From Malurus cyaneus samueli (lineage: Eukaryota > Chordata > Aves > Passeriformes > Maluridae): a DNA stretch of 64,000 nt. Of the stretch, positions 12,488-24,800 are shown one piece after another. The first letter of the stretch is position 1; the number at the start of each line of letters is the position of its first letter. The stretch spans positions 28,074,115-28,138,114 of the forward strand of contig CM019218.1 of NCBI GenBank assembly GCA_009741485.1. The letters are read 5' to 3'. Under the pieces are notes generated by a model, which had not been told where the DNA came from, searched no databases, and saw nothing but the letters and a program-made list of their open reading frames with translations. The position numbers and the translations under genes are program-made.

Positions 12488-12654
12488 AATAAAATCAAAA
12501 CACGTTAAAAACATGAAAAGACCTATGGTCAAAATATGCCGGTATTCTGTCTCTGACAGTGCTGCAGGAGGCATTATGGACAGTACACAAGCCCGCAACT
12601 TTCTACAGCCAATTCCTCTCATACTCTACCAGTAAGCAGAAATGCTGCATTAAG

Positions 12655-14010
12655 GGATATTAGAAGGCAGATGCCTGCCTAGTCTTTGTGACAATCATTC
12701 ATGGACCTGTTGCTTTTCTAATTCCTTTCTGGACCTCTTCATACCACCTGTCCTCCAAATTTTTCTATGGAAGTCTCTACAGTGTTCTAGTCTCTGCACA
12801 AAGAAGTACTTTCTTTTGTTGGTTCTTTAGATAACTCCTATAGAATTTAGTGAGTGGTCCCTGCTCTCAAACTGTGTGGAACTTTTTTATCAGTTCTATG
12901 ATCAGATTATCCACTTGGTAATAACCACAATTAATAACCACAAAATAAATGACAGTTTTCCTCGGACCTCTTCAATCCCAGGATTCTTAGCCCCCTTATA
13001 AACAGTTAATCCATCTGCCTGATTATTTTAATCACCTCTTGTGTTCCTCCTTCAATTTCACAGCATCTCTTAGGCAAAAAGAAGTATTGTACACAGCACC
13101 AAAATAGCGGGCGTACACATTTTTATAAAGCATCAAAATTATGTGAGGTATTTTGCCTGAAACACTTGTTCTGATGATGTCCTGCATTTTGTTGATTTTG
13201 CTTGATACTGCACATTGAGCTTGTGACCACAGAGACTTGCCAGGGATTCCCCCAAGATACTTTTTCTAACTGCTGGATGGCAATTCTGAATACAGCATGA
13301 TGAGACACAGTTCAGATTATTCTTCCCTGAAGAATTGCCTCAGATTTTTCTACACTGGAGTTCATTTGGCACATTCTCTGCTCAGTTTTGCCACCTTTTT
13401 TTCTCAGCCCTGATGTTTCTTCAGCCAGTTGGCAATGACTCCTGACCACACAGAAGAGCTTCATATTATCCTCAGACTTCGAGATTTCACACTCTTCTCA
13501 AGGCTGTTGATGAAAACGTTTAATAAAACCAGTGTCAGTGTCTATCCCTCAGGGACCTCACTGCTGGAAATGATCTATCCATCCTGTAAAACAACCAAAG
13601 AACTCTACTCTTTGCTTTCTATTCTTCAACTATTCTTCAATAGTTTGCAATCTATAAAAGACAGTTTCTCACCACAGCTGTTGACTTGGTTTCTTTACTA
13701 ACTCACTCAAAGGCTTTTAGAAAATCCAAATATTTTACAGCTCCTGTATCCCCCTAAACCATGTGCTTACTGACAGGACTCCAGCAGGTTAGAGTGGCAG
13801 TATTTCCTGTTGCAGAAATCATGTTGCTTCTGAACAATTTCTGTGCGCTCAGTGATTTAGTCTTTATGGCAGGGTCTACCTTCTTACCAGGAATAGAAGA
13901 ACACAAGAACATCTCATGTTTCCTGAGAGGCTTAATGAAAGATCTGTACGTTTTTTTAGTAAATCATGTCATGCATAGGCTCTTTGTAACAAGTCTGTGG
14001 AATACAGCTT
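12655..14010 (-). mobile_element. ancient CR1-clade LINE copy, ORF2 3' half and 3' region (minus orientation, decayed)
   Basis: About 1.35 kb matching, in reverse complement, an old amniote CR1 lineage. Reading along the plus strand, recognisable landmarks appear in the expected order: ACAAAGAAGTACTTTCTTTT near 12798, TTGATACTGCACATTGAGC near 13203, the AAGGCTTTTAGAAAATCCAA block near 13711 and AAATCATGTTGCTTC near 13817. On the minus strand around 13500-13560 the reverse-transcriptase palm motif VPQGSVLGPVLFNIFIND survives as VPEG*TLTLVLLNVFINS, with an in-frame stop. Many indels and stops mark it as long dead. The end points are approximate. It is far more diverged than the CR1 pieces at 9893, 52872 and 60230, so it comes from an older wave. 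Confidence 0.85.
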
Positions 14011-15469
14011 TTTAATATCATAAGCATTATTTATTATTACAAATTCATTAAGAATGGAAGTTTTCTACAGTTTTCATAACCTGCTGCAGAATCATCAATT
14101 ATTCAATAAACTCTGAGAAAGGAGTTGGAATAAAAGGGTATGGACATAGAAAGAGTTTGGTTGCACATTGCACGCCAGGTCTTTTCCCAAACCCAATCCT
14201 GCACTCTGACAATTGGAAATCCCCTGTTTGAGGATAACAAACTCTGGCACCCCTCCCTTGTTTTACAGAAAGGCACAGTAACATATTGGTGTTAGTCAAT
14301 AGCTGTAGCCCTTTTATCTTGTTCTTCTTTATTAAGAATACACCTAAAGAATTTCTATAAAAATTATACTTACAGTATTCCTGGCTACATCTTAGAGCCC
14401 AGACAGATTTTTACCTTGACACTTCAAATACCAAGTTCAGTTTTTCACCTTTGGCATAATAATTAAAACAAATGCCTGACTTTCCCTACTCAAGGCTCTA
14501 AAATACTGGTCTTCTCAAAACTGCATTTAAACCAAAGAACGTGCTCAATAATTTTGTATTTTTCACGTGTCTATTATGAATATATTAAATACACTGCATA
14601 TGCACAATAAAAATATTCTCACTCCCTATAAATTCTATTCTGTGTATACATATAAACCACAGCAATTTAGTTGTTTACTGGGTACTACAAGAGCTATAAA
14701 ATGCCACTTTCTAAGAACACAACTGAGGCTTAAGTCAGCATTTTTATGATATCATCTGTACTGGGAAAACATTAAAGGCTCAATATTTAATAAACATAAT
14801 AAACATCCCCATGAAACAAATTGTTCATAAACTACCTGTTTAATTTTTCAGGGCTCCTGAACCACATATTTTCTTATTAGTTGTGAGCCTGCTGGGTTGC
14901 AGGATAGATAGGGCCTGTCAGGGATAGAATATAATGTAGCGGTTTTATGAATTATTTCTGTGAGGAAAAGCCTATTACAGCTGACAAGAGGATGATGATA
15001 TTAGCCCATCATCATTCAGATGGCACCACCCTTCCCCCTTTCATCCATCAGACCTCTTGTATGGAGGCTGAAAGCCATAGAGTCTTTGCATAGCCAACAC
15101 AAAGACAAATACTGCTCTTTTTCTGCGTCCATGAAACATTTAGTATTTCATTTTGAATCATGGCAGATGACAGTAACAAATGGCCTAATGAATCTCCCTT
15201 ATTGTCCCCTGTGAATCTGAAGATGAGCTAAAAGTAAGATCTCTGTTTCTTTTTTTGGACATGCTCGTTTGGTATTGAAAGGTTTTTGCTGCATTCTAAA
15301 TAGCGTTCCTCCCTAACTAAAAATTAGACCAATAAACAAACAAGCAACTCGCAAACCACACAGCTGTACCACTGCAGACCATTCTTCACCCCATCCCTTA
15401 CCAATATTAATTTTGGGAAAGTGCTTCAATCAAATTTGGCACAATTACTTAAGTCAATATACAAATGTT

Positions 15470-15516
15470 AAAAAAAAAGAAAAGAAAAAAAAGAAAGAAA
15501 AAACAATAATAAAACC
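15470..15516 (+). repeat. A-rich simple sequence
   Basis: Runs of A interrupted by single G (AAAAGAAAAAAAAGAAAG type). Low-complexity sequence with no recognisable retroposon attached. Confidence 0.85.
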
Positions 15517-15759
15517 ACATAATGAATTTCTGTATTAAACAATAAAAATTCATCAGTGGGCATCAGGAATTCTAGACCAATTTTGACCACCTTTTTGTTT
15601 TATTTAGAAGAAAATACGCTAACAGTGCTCACATTTTACTGCATGAATATATTTAAATTTATCAGATATTATAATCTTTGCTTGCCCATGCAGGGCATTT
15701 TACAGGCAGAAATTAACAACGTGGCTAGAAATAGTTTAGTGAACACTGTGTCATAAAGA

Positions 15760-16160
15760 CCTTGGTCTCCTTGATCCGGTTGTCACAGGAGCTTTTCTTT
15801 CAGCATGTGTAGGTGATTGTTGTGTTTGCCTGTCCCCCGCTGCTGCACCTGCCTTAGGCACAAGCTGGACACTGTCCTGGGTTACTCTGGGCTGCCTGAT
15901 GCCCCACAGTGACCTCTTGGCATTCACCCCAGCATGACTGGATCCCAAACCTTGTGTAAGCCACACCGGCCCCACTGGACAGAATGCTCAGTGTGGCCAT
16001 GTCCCTTTATCCCCTGGCTTCCTCTGGACTCCAGGTGAGAAACAGCAATGTGAGTGCAGCTCCTCAGGGTGCTTTGGTCCCCTTTCAGCAGACACCTGGA
16101 TAAACAAGCACAGAGGAAGCTGCAATGCTCTGCAGCAAGATCCATCAACCTGTCCGACGA
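15760..16160. other. GC-richer patch of unknown origin
   Basis: About 400 bases are clearly richer in G and C than the flanks and keep overlapping minus-strand frames open for 74-102 codons. I see no protein motif, LTR terminus or CR1 landmark. A decayed LTR or an old DNA transposon fragment is possible but unproven. Confidence 0.35.
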
Positions 16161-16687
16161 GGAAACTAAGACTACAGACTGTACTTATCCTGTAGCATAG
16201 GCAGGAAACTTCATTGCCATTATTCCCATTTATTCTACACCCTGGCTGCAAGATGTTCTGACGTTCTATGACACTGCTAAATTTCAGGTGCAACATCTAT
16301 GCTCATCCTTACCAAAGTGGTACAATTATGTATATTTAGATAGCAAAATCGTGTCTCCTTCCTACTTGAATAACCCTTTCCTTCTGTTTATTTCACTCTT
16401 TTCCCCTTTAAACTGGCTTCATCTATCCCAAACCACTGTGATTCATTGAATTTTGCTCTTCCATAATGTCTCCCCTGATTCCCTCTCATGCAATACTCAA
16501 GCTTTTCTTCAGCAAAGCACAAAAAAATTCATTTATTATGAAAAGTTATGAAAGTACTTCAGCATCAAATGTTTATTTTGTTTCATCAGGGAAGCTAACC
16601 AAAATGGTTGCTTTATGTAGGAAACTTTTTGCACAGCTTTGTTTGTATCTAGTGTAGGCACATGTGCATTTTTGACATGACAGATCA

Positions 16688-16710
16688 TAATGGCTCTTTC
16701 AGAGCCATTA
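16688..16710. repeat. short perfect inverted repeat (9-bp arms, 5-nt loop)
   Basis: TAATGGCTC, TTTCA, GAGCCATTA. It could fold into a hairpin but is too short and isolated to call a pre-miRNA or terminator. Confidence 0.8.
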
Positions 16711-19700
16711 CAGTTACCAAGTAAATCCTTCTTAGTTCAAGTACATGTAATTGATTCCCATAGACTGTAATAGCTCCAAAACCAAGGCAATACCCTTACC
16801 AAACATAAAAGCAGTGGCAGGGCTAATACATAACAGCAGTCAGTTTTTACCACCATAGTACTAGAAAATGATGAAGTGCTAACAACATGGCTTTTTTATT
16901 TGCTGATTTTTGGCACAAAAAGAAGGGTAATAATTCCGTAGTATTACAGTGGTATCATTCCTGCATAGTCTTGGCAAACCTATAAATCCTCAAACATCAC
17001 AGCAGTCATCTCAGTCTCTATATGGAGTACAAACTAATGGCTTGTCCATTCAACTTCTTTGCATACAAATATTCCACTACAGTTTACTGGAGCAAGTGCC
17101 TGAATAAGTTTGGTCTGTTTTGGTTTGGTTTGGTTTTTTTCCTTGTAAATTAGGGATGCAGGATAAATGCAGTTCTCTTCTGCACTCAGAAAGCTGTATA
17201 TTTGTATTACCTTGGAGGAAGTGTGCAAAACCTTTTCCCAAGCAGCTGGGTGAGTACTGGTAATACAGAGCAGGCATTACATTTGTTAATATAATTGTCT
17301 GCACATCAGCATGTCTGATAGATTGGACAAACCGCTTGGCAACGTACATCCCTGACTTCCTACTGAATGAGAATATTTGAAAGGTTAATATCTGTGCTCA
17401 TGAACACAGATGAACAATGACCCTAAAAAGAAGGAGAGCATCAAATGATATGTTGATAAAAAAGGGCCATTTTCTTTCACACAGAGAAAACAGGTAAAGT
17501 ACAATAAGAACTTCCTCCTTCTCTTTCTTTTTAATGACTTTTGAAGAAAAGACAAGTTTGTAATAATTTTTTTTGTTCTGAAAGAGTTTATATTACAATA
17601 GGAAAAGGTGCTGTAAACTTCAAGGAGTTAATGTACCCTCTCTAAAGAAGTCTCAGTGGAGATCATAGAAATTTCACAACTCCCATATGTTAATAATGTC
17701 TTTGAATATAAAATCCAAATTAAAAACTGGAGCTGAATAAAATACTTTTGTTAGAAGTAACATTTTGAAATGCTGTCAGTAACTATCATAAATATTTGAG
17801 AAGTTAATATTTTAATCTTCAACTATAGCTCTGAAAACACTTTTAGTGACAGACAGTGCTTCATTAATAGAGTTCTGTATGTCTAATTGCTTTAGGCAAA
17901 GTGGGTTGCATTATTTTGACACATGACATGCAATTAGTACATGGTCACACGGCTAAAGGAAGATTTTACACCTTTTTCCCTTCTACACTCAGAGTGGATA
18001 ATTAGCATATTTTTTTCTGCTTAGAATAATCATCAGAGCCTTAGATCAGAAATTGCCTAATGAGGTAAAATTCCAGTTGTTGACATTAATACATGTGACA
18101 TTTTTTTCAGTTGTAAAACTAAACCTACTGCTGCTATTTCATTTACTATTTCCAGTGTATTCTTAATATTCAGCTATAGGGTTGGGTTTTTTTCTTTGCA
18201 CCAAGCCATTGAATAATTGTACCTTTTCAACAGAGAGAAGGATGAATGAGGTTTTTATATTTTAGTATATCACTTGATAGTGATATTTTAAGAAGATTAA
18301 ATTTGGCTATAACTTGCAGCCACTGTAGGGAGACCGGAGTTCTGTTAGCACAAAAAGAAAACCACAATCACAATATACAGGTTTCTTCCTTATGAATTTC
18401 TTTGATATATTAAATATATGTGCAGAAAATGGGAACTCATTTGGCTCAACTATAAGACCCACTCTATAGGCTGTATGCAGCACTCTTAAAATGAAATCTG
18501 TCTTTTTGCATAAAAGCATATTTTGATTACCTTTTGTAGAAGAAATAATGAAGATTTATTACAGGTAAACCGATCTAATTTAATACTGTCAGTCTAAAAA
18601 TACGTTTTCCTAAAGAAAAGATTTTGAAAATTTTAGAAAGAATAACTTCAGGCTCTTTTAAGTAGATTTTTTTTTCCCTTTGCATTACCACATTTGCAGA
18701 TAATCATCTTTTATGTTTAATTTTTAAACATCATAATGGTTTACAGCAAAGGAAGTGGTTTGGATTCTCATTTCTTCATTCATTTAGGCAAACTTTCCTC
18801 TGAAAAATTTGCATGAGGTGTGGAATCAGCTCAGGCAGATTTTCAGGATCTGAGTTCTGCTATTAGCTATGAGGGTAGAATATACACAGAGATTTTTCAG
18901 ACCTACATCGGACACTTAATGTTTTTAATATTGTGCTATTTAATTAAATACATAGGAGAGAGGAATCACAGACCACTCTCCTGCCTTATTTCAGATATTT
19001 TATATTTATCAGGTTTGAAACTGTTGTAGGGTTAGTACTTAATGTTGATAGGGAAAAAGGCACACAAACATAAAAGGCATAGGCATTTACCTTTTCCTTC
19101 CATTAGTTGGGAGGTAAATGTGTTAAAAACAATCTTGCTAATCCCACAGGAAATATGAGCTTACAAAATGACCTGACTACATCATAGACATCACAGGAGA
19201 CCAGGATGTCCATCCTGCTTCAAATATAGTTATTTTTTTCCCCTTTTGTGTTTTATTATGCATTTAATTGCAAATGAGCAGTACTAAGGTAATAATAACA
19301 TTTTCTTCAGCATAGGTGTCCCTGGCATACTTTTCCTATTACATTTTACCTTGAGTGCAACACTTTCTTTAGCATCACTTCTTTTATTGCAATTTTCTAC
19401 TTCTCTCGAAATGTACAGCACTCATTTTGATTTTACATCTTTTTAGATAGCCAACAGCTGCTGTTTTATGAACTACTTTCAGTGCTAGCCCACCACATAA
19501 GACCTCTGTAAAAAAACTCTTTAAAATTTTTTTTAAAAAAACAATGAAAGAACCTGCACATCAGATCATCACATGTGTGATGAGAACCAGTTCTATTGAA
19601 GGGAACAGAACCAGGCAAAACAGTAAGGCAATGAGATATGCTAGCCACTGCCAGAGAGCAAAATGAAGCAAGTTCCCTTGGTCACTGGCTTCAATTCCTC

Positions 19701-20731
19701 TTCTTAGCCCCTTTACAGTGAATAATGTAGAAATCTACAAAAAACAGGGTAGAAGAAGAATCCAGATTCCATTGGTGGCTACTGAGCATCATGCTGGTAT
19801 TGAAATGTCCAGCTCCAACCTTACTCCAGTCACAGCCAGATGCTTGGAAGATCTGTTTCTAAAGGATCAACTTCATACACATCCTTTTGCTCTTCCCTAT
19901 CTTCTTCTGGTCATTTATCAGCTAGGCAAAATGGGACAGACCTTCTGATGCAGTCTGACTCTTCTATAGCGTCCATAAAATGGTCTATTGGCACTGTTTA
20001 AAGGTAAATTTGCATGAGTTTCAAATAGAACTGATGAGCTGTTGTATATGGCCACTTTTACTCTGAACACGTGGTATATAGCATTATTTCATTAATGTTC
20101 TATTATAATATTAATATTCTATTTTCTGCTATGCCATAAGGGGGACATACAACCCTGGTGTTACAGGTGGGATAGTACAGAGCTCAGAGAGCTCATGTTA
20201 CTGATGGATATGTGTAGTATATGTGTAGTACTAACTACTCCATGCATATTCCACTGAATTTTTGAATTACATTGTGCTGCTCTCTAAAAGTGTGCAGCTT
20301 CTTAAAAGAAAAACAGTTTTTCTAAACTACATTTACACTTGTGATGAAATTGTGATAGTGGAGTTTAGTTGAAAGGTGCAGTCGTTCAGCAGCAAGTTAA
20401 CGAGAAACCAAGTGTCCACAGATTATCTTGGGCTGCCGGATCCACCCCATCACAGTAAATAAAAGAAGATCTAATTGGCAAACAGCAGTATGCAGGAAAT
20501 CAGAAACACCAGAGAAGGCATCTTTGACATTGTTGTTTAAACATATGTTCACTGATCTTACTCATTTTCTGAGCTTGAGAAACTAAATTAAAGAGGATAG
20601 AAATTCACAGACTAAACCCAGATGTTGAAAGATCCTCACAACTAAAGAAATGTTGCTACAAATTCTTAGAATATGGTCTGAAACCAAACTGAACACATAC
20701 CAGCAGTAGTTGTTTCAATAAGGCCTACATG

Positions 20732-20759
<28 letters not shown>
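20732..20759 (+). repeat. poly-A run (28 nt)
   Basis: Uninterrupted A run lying 32 bp upstream of the probable left edge of the LTR. Part of the set of plus-strand A runs discussed in findings. Confidence 0.95.
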
Positions 20760-20762
<3 letters not shown>

Positions 20763-20961
20763 CAACATGTTTTAGATGGCTGTATCGAGTTTGTGCTGCA
20801 AGGTTTTCATAGTGGGGGAGGGAGCGACAGCAGTGACTTCCATGAGAAGCTGCCACAAGCTTCCCCATATCCAACAGAGCCAATTCCAGGTGGCTCAAGG
20901 ACAAACCCAGTGCTGATCAAGGCTGAGACAGTCACTGATGGTAGCAACCCCTCTGTCATAA

Positions 20962-20970
20962 CCTATTTAA
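20962..20970 (+). promoter_or_regulatory. TATA-like element in the LTR
   Basis: CCTATTTAAGAAGG lies about 170 bp into the LTR, the position expected of the retroviral U3 core promoter. Whether it still drives transcription cannot be told from sequence. Confidence 0.5.
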
Positions 20971-21209
20971 GAAGGAAAAAAATGTATTACACAGAAGCAG
21001 TTGTGGCCAAAGAACAGAGGAGTGAGACCATGTGAAAGCGGCAGCTCTACAGAGCCAAAGTCAGTGGAGAAGGAGCAGCCGGAGGGGCTCAGGCACCGGA
21101 GCTGGAGCCTCCTGCAGCTCATGGTGCAAACCATGGTGAAGCAGCTGTGCCCCTGCAGCCCATGGATGACCATGGGAATGCAGAGATCCACCTGCAGCTC
21201 CTGGAGGAA

Positions 21210-21468
21210 CCCACACTGGAGCAGGTGGGTGCCAGAGATGCAGTGACCACATAGGAGGGCTGTTCTGGGACAGGCCCCTGGCAGGGACTTGCAGACCCAT
21301 GGGGAGAGAAGCCCACACTGGAGCAGGATTTACCAGAGGACTTGTGACTCCAGGGGGACCCACACTGGAGCAATTTGTGAAGAACTGTAGCCCGTAGGAA
21401 GGATTCACAGTGGAGAATTTCGTGGAGAAATTGTGGTCTCCTGTGGGAGGGACCCCACACTGGAGTAG
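21210..21468 (+). repeat. five dispersed CCCACACTGGAGCA-type units inside the LTR
   Basis: Copies at 21210, 21312, 21359, 21404 (TTCACAGTGGAGAA, diverged) and 21454 (CCCACACTGGAGTAG). The last four are spaced 45-50 bp, the first about 100 bp apart. The regular spacing indicates an old ~48-bp tandem array within the LTR, typical of U3/R expansion. Confidence 0.85.
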
Positions 21469-21694
21469 GGGAAAGAAGGACTCCTCTCCCTCAGGAGGAA
21501 GCAGCAGCAGAACAAACATGTGATGATTTCCCTGTAATTCTCATTCCCTGTCTCCCTGCATGGCTGTGGGGGAGGAAACAGATAATCAGGAACAAAGTTA
21601 AACCCAGGAAGGAGGGAGGGGTGTGGAGAAGGTTTCTAAACATGTTTTTAAAACATGTCTCACTTCTCATTATCCAACTCTGATTTTGGTTGGT

Positions 21695-21700
21695 GATAAA
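21695..21700 (+). promoter_or_regulatory. polyadenylation-like signal of the LTR
   Basis: GATAAA in GGTGATAAATTC sits where related avian LTRs carry AATAAA. The first base has changed, so signal strength is likely reduced. Confidence 0.35.
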
Positions 21701-21890
21701 TTCAGTTAATTTCTCCCAAGTTGGGTCTGTTTTGCCCACGGTGACAATCAATGAGTGGTCCCTCCCTGCCCTTATCTCAATTTGTGAGCCTTTTGTTGTA
21801 TTTTCTCTCCCTCATCCAGTTGAGGAGGGGAGTGACAGAGATGCTTTGGGAGGCGCCTGGCATGCAGAGTGCCAGAGTCAAGCCACCACA

Positions 21891-24800
21891 ATGGTATTCA
21901 GCTAGGACCATGACATAAATAGTAGACTTTTTTTGCAGTGTTGATCTTGATCTATTATTTCCTCATTTTCCTATTTTTATCACTGTTACCAGCTGGTAGA
22001 TATTTGAAATTAGACTGAACAAATAATTGAATGTTTTGGTTCACTGACACAACTGAAAAACTGATGTGGAGGAAGGGACTGATCATTTTAGACTGATTAG
22101 GAAGGATTATTTGTTTAGTTTTGGTTCTTAGACAAGGAACAATAAGGAAAAAACCTCCGGCTTCTGATAGCATAAAATGATTATTTCATTTCCAGGTCAT
22201 GTGATTTATTTTAATTTTATAAATACTGGCTTGAATGAAAATATAAAATGTTTCTTTCAAAAATTTCTTTTTTTTTTTTCTATTTTGATCCTGGTTGAAA
22301 TTTTTCAGCAAATTTGGCGTCATTTTAACAAGAATTTTTAATGAATTTTTCATTTTAATTCACTGAATGCAATATATGATCATAAATGTTTTCCTAGCTC
22401 TACTTGAGCTATCTCTGGATTCTGGCTTCCAGAATTAATTAAGTAGGAATCATTTTGTATCTTTCTTATTCCTAGACTCACTTAGAGTGTCCCCTCCCTG
22501 GAATGTATTAGGGAAGCTATGGAAAATGCCATATTTTCCACTTCCTATCCCTTGCCACAGTTCCAGAAGGCATATAGCAGTAAAGAATCATTGAGACACA
22601 TGGAAGATATTATACCTACACTGTGACCCTTCTGGCTGGCTGTATCAGGCACAAAGAGCAGTAGGGCAATGCTGAATCTTCGTTTTTCGTAATCACATAT
22701 AAACACTTCTCAGAAGTATGATCAGTTGCACCAGGCAATGTTTAATGTACTTGCATATTTTAGCCTTTTGAGTAGGAAATTAGGTGTGTGGGGAAGTAGT
22801 GCAGATGCTTTTCTGATTTTCTAGCTTTGATGAGTTTTTTCTTTGACACCACCCATTTTAGGGTCACCACATAGATCCTTATGCTTCCAGAAAAACACAC
22901 TCTATTGCTTCCTTGTCTAAACTTCTTTCAGTAGCTGCTACAGAATTTAATTTCAGGATTTTTGTTTCAGACAGTTCTGAGAGCAAAAGTGATCATATTT
23001 CCCCAACATACATTGCTTTCTCTATAGCCAGTCTTAAAAAATTTACTTATGACTAAAGTGGTATAATCCCTATGAAAGAAATACAAGAAAGGATCCCTTC
23101 CAATATTTTTTTGTGTTGACAACATTTTGCTCTGAGAACGTTCTATGTATGTTTGGTAGAGAGAAAATGAAGCACCCATCTTTCAGAATACATGGAGTTG
23201 TACTCAATGTTTTACTCTCTTGTTTTTTAACCTGTTTACCAGAAAGTTTCCTGTAATATCTAACATAACATGCACATGTCACTTTCTTGCTTGTCCTTGC
23301 TTGTCCTAATAATTTGTCCTTGATTATGTTCGTCATTTCCCTCTTCCACAGTGAAGTTCTTTTTGAACGTATCCTTCCCTTATCTTTCATTATGAGAATC
23401 CAACTTCCTCCCCAGCGTCTTCTCTGTAACCTCTGTAACTCTGTAACCTTATTCAACTATTCCAAATACTAAAATATGACTGGAAACAATTCCTATGGAA
23501 CAAAGACAGATTCTGTGACTACATGCACTAGGCACTAAGTGCCTTCAACCATTTTTTGATACCTGTGTCCTGTTACATAGACACACAGCAGAAGTGAATG
23601 CAGGGACACTAAATGGGTAAAGCTGTTTACTGGCAAGGACTCAGAAAAGAAGTAAGTTGTACGCAAAACTTGCCCAAATTACAGTCTCATAGATCAGTCA
23701 AAACTAAATTTTTCCTCAGTTGGAAACCACACTCAAGGTTTATAGGTTTTCATCCTTGCTTTTGATTTGATAAAACTAATTAGGGGGTTGACATGCATGA
23801 AATAAAATATTTTTATTTGTAATTTTGGAATATCTTTTTCACTCCCTTTATTATGCAATCCTGCCAAAAGATTCTGTGAAATAACTTTTAAGTACATGTG
23901 CACTCACATCCCTGCTTGTTCAAAGGAGTTTGCAGGTTGTGCAAAACAAAGGCATCTAAATTCAGAAATTTACAATACAAGAAGAAATAGCATGGAGGTC
24001 TTTTTTAAATTTCATAGGTCAAGCCTTTAATGAGAATTGGAAGATGGGAATTGGAATGCTCTCATAAAATTTTCAAGGGCCACAACATTTAAATTATTGT
24101 GTTATATAAATAGATGCACTAAATGTAAAGAAATGTATAGTGTTGGTCTCCATTTGCATCCAACAGACAGCAATGATAACCTTAAATATAACAAATGTGT
24201 GTACACCAGCAAAGCAAGTGTCCTTTGGCAGGATAAATTAGCGTACTCCATAAGCACACAGTAGCTTAATAGGATGGGAGGATATAGAAACAGAAAAAAC
24301 CTATCCCAGCAAAATATCATTAATAATGTTTATTTTAGTTCTATCTCGAGTTTTAAAAACCAACAATACATTCATAATTTCAATGTCTCTCATTCCATGT
24401 TTTGATTCTGATCTGCCACAACTGTTACATGAAATTAGATTGCAGTTACTTCAACCAGAAACACAAAAAGGTTATGACTTTCTTGTTTCAAAAGTCAGAA
24501 TTTATAGCTAAAGGGCCTATTCTTATCATAAAGAGCACACATAACACTAATTAAGGGCAATGGGAATGACATGTCTCTACTAAGGGGAAAATGTAAAATT
24601 TCATTGACATATTTGTTAGTAATAGTGTCAATTATTAAAGATTATAGTCTCAATTTAAAAGAACTAGGTCATTTTGCAAACTTTTTATAACGCTACTTTT
24701 TAGTCTTAATTTAAAAAAAAATAACCTACGAACAATCCAGATAGCAATAAGGAAAGTAGAATGGATAAAGGTACATTTAATGCAAATAAAAGTTAGAAAA

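Larger units (their letters stand above)
14011..20731. other. long non-coding stretch, no gene seen
   Basis: Mostly AT-rich unique DNA with short chance ORFs only. Contents: an A-rich purine stretch at about 15470-15516, a GC-richer patch at 15760-16160, a 9-bp perfect inverted repeat at 16688-16710 and a GGTTT/GTTTT run near 17113-17142. I could not assign any part to a repeat family. Confidence 0.6.
20792..21890 (+). mobile_element. solo LTR of an avian endogenous retrovirus, ERV-L-like
   Basis: About 1.1 kb of GC-rich sequence with abrupt edges against AT-rich DNA. It runs from TGTGCTGCAAGGTTTTCATA to GTCAAGCCACCACA, so it starts TG and ends CA as LTRs do. I recognise the general layout of an avian ERV-L-type LTR: a U3 with CTATTTAAGAAGG as TATA box, a central block of repeated CCCACACTGGAGCA units, then GGTGATAAATTCAGTTAATT and TTGGGTCTGTTTTGCCCACG near the 3' end. 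There is no internal gag/pol sequence on either side and no matching target-site duplication at these edges, so the copy is a solo LTR and the left boundary may be off by some 15 bases. Family naming is from memory of related bird repeats. The strand follows the TATA and polyadenylation-like order. Confidence 0.82.

Noticed and set aside
16688..16710. Short hairpin as a possible microRNA precursor
   Set aside because: Nine paired bases are far short of the roughly 25-30 bp stem of a pre-miRNA.
21061..21519. 152-codon minus-strand ORF rich in Pro, Val and Ser
   Set aside because: It lies wholly inside the solo LTR, antisense to it, and its periodic peptide mirrors the CCCACACTGGAGCA repeats.
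23070..23456. 128-codon minus-strand ORF, Lys/Arg-rich
   Set aside because: No recognisable domain, no GC or codon shift against flanks, and length within chance expectation for 64 kb on six frames.
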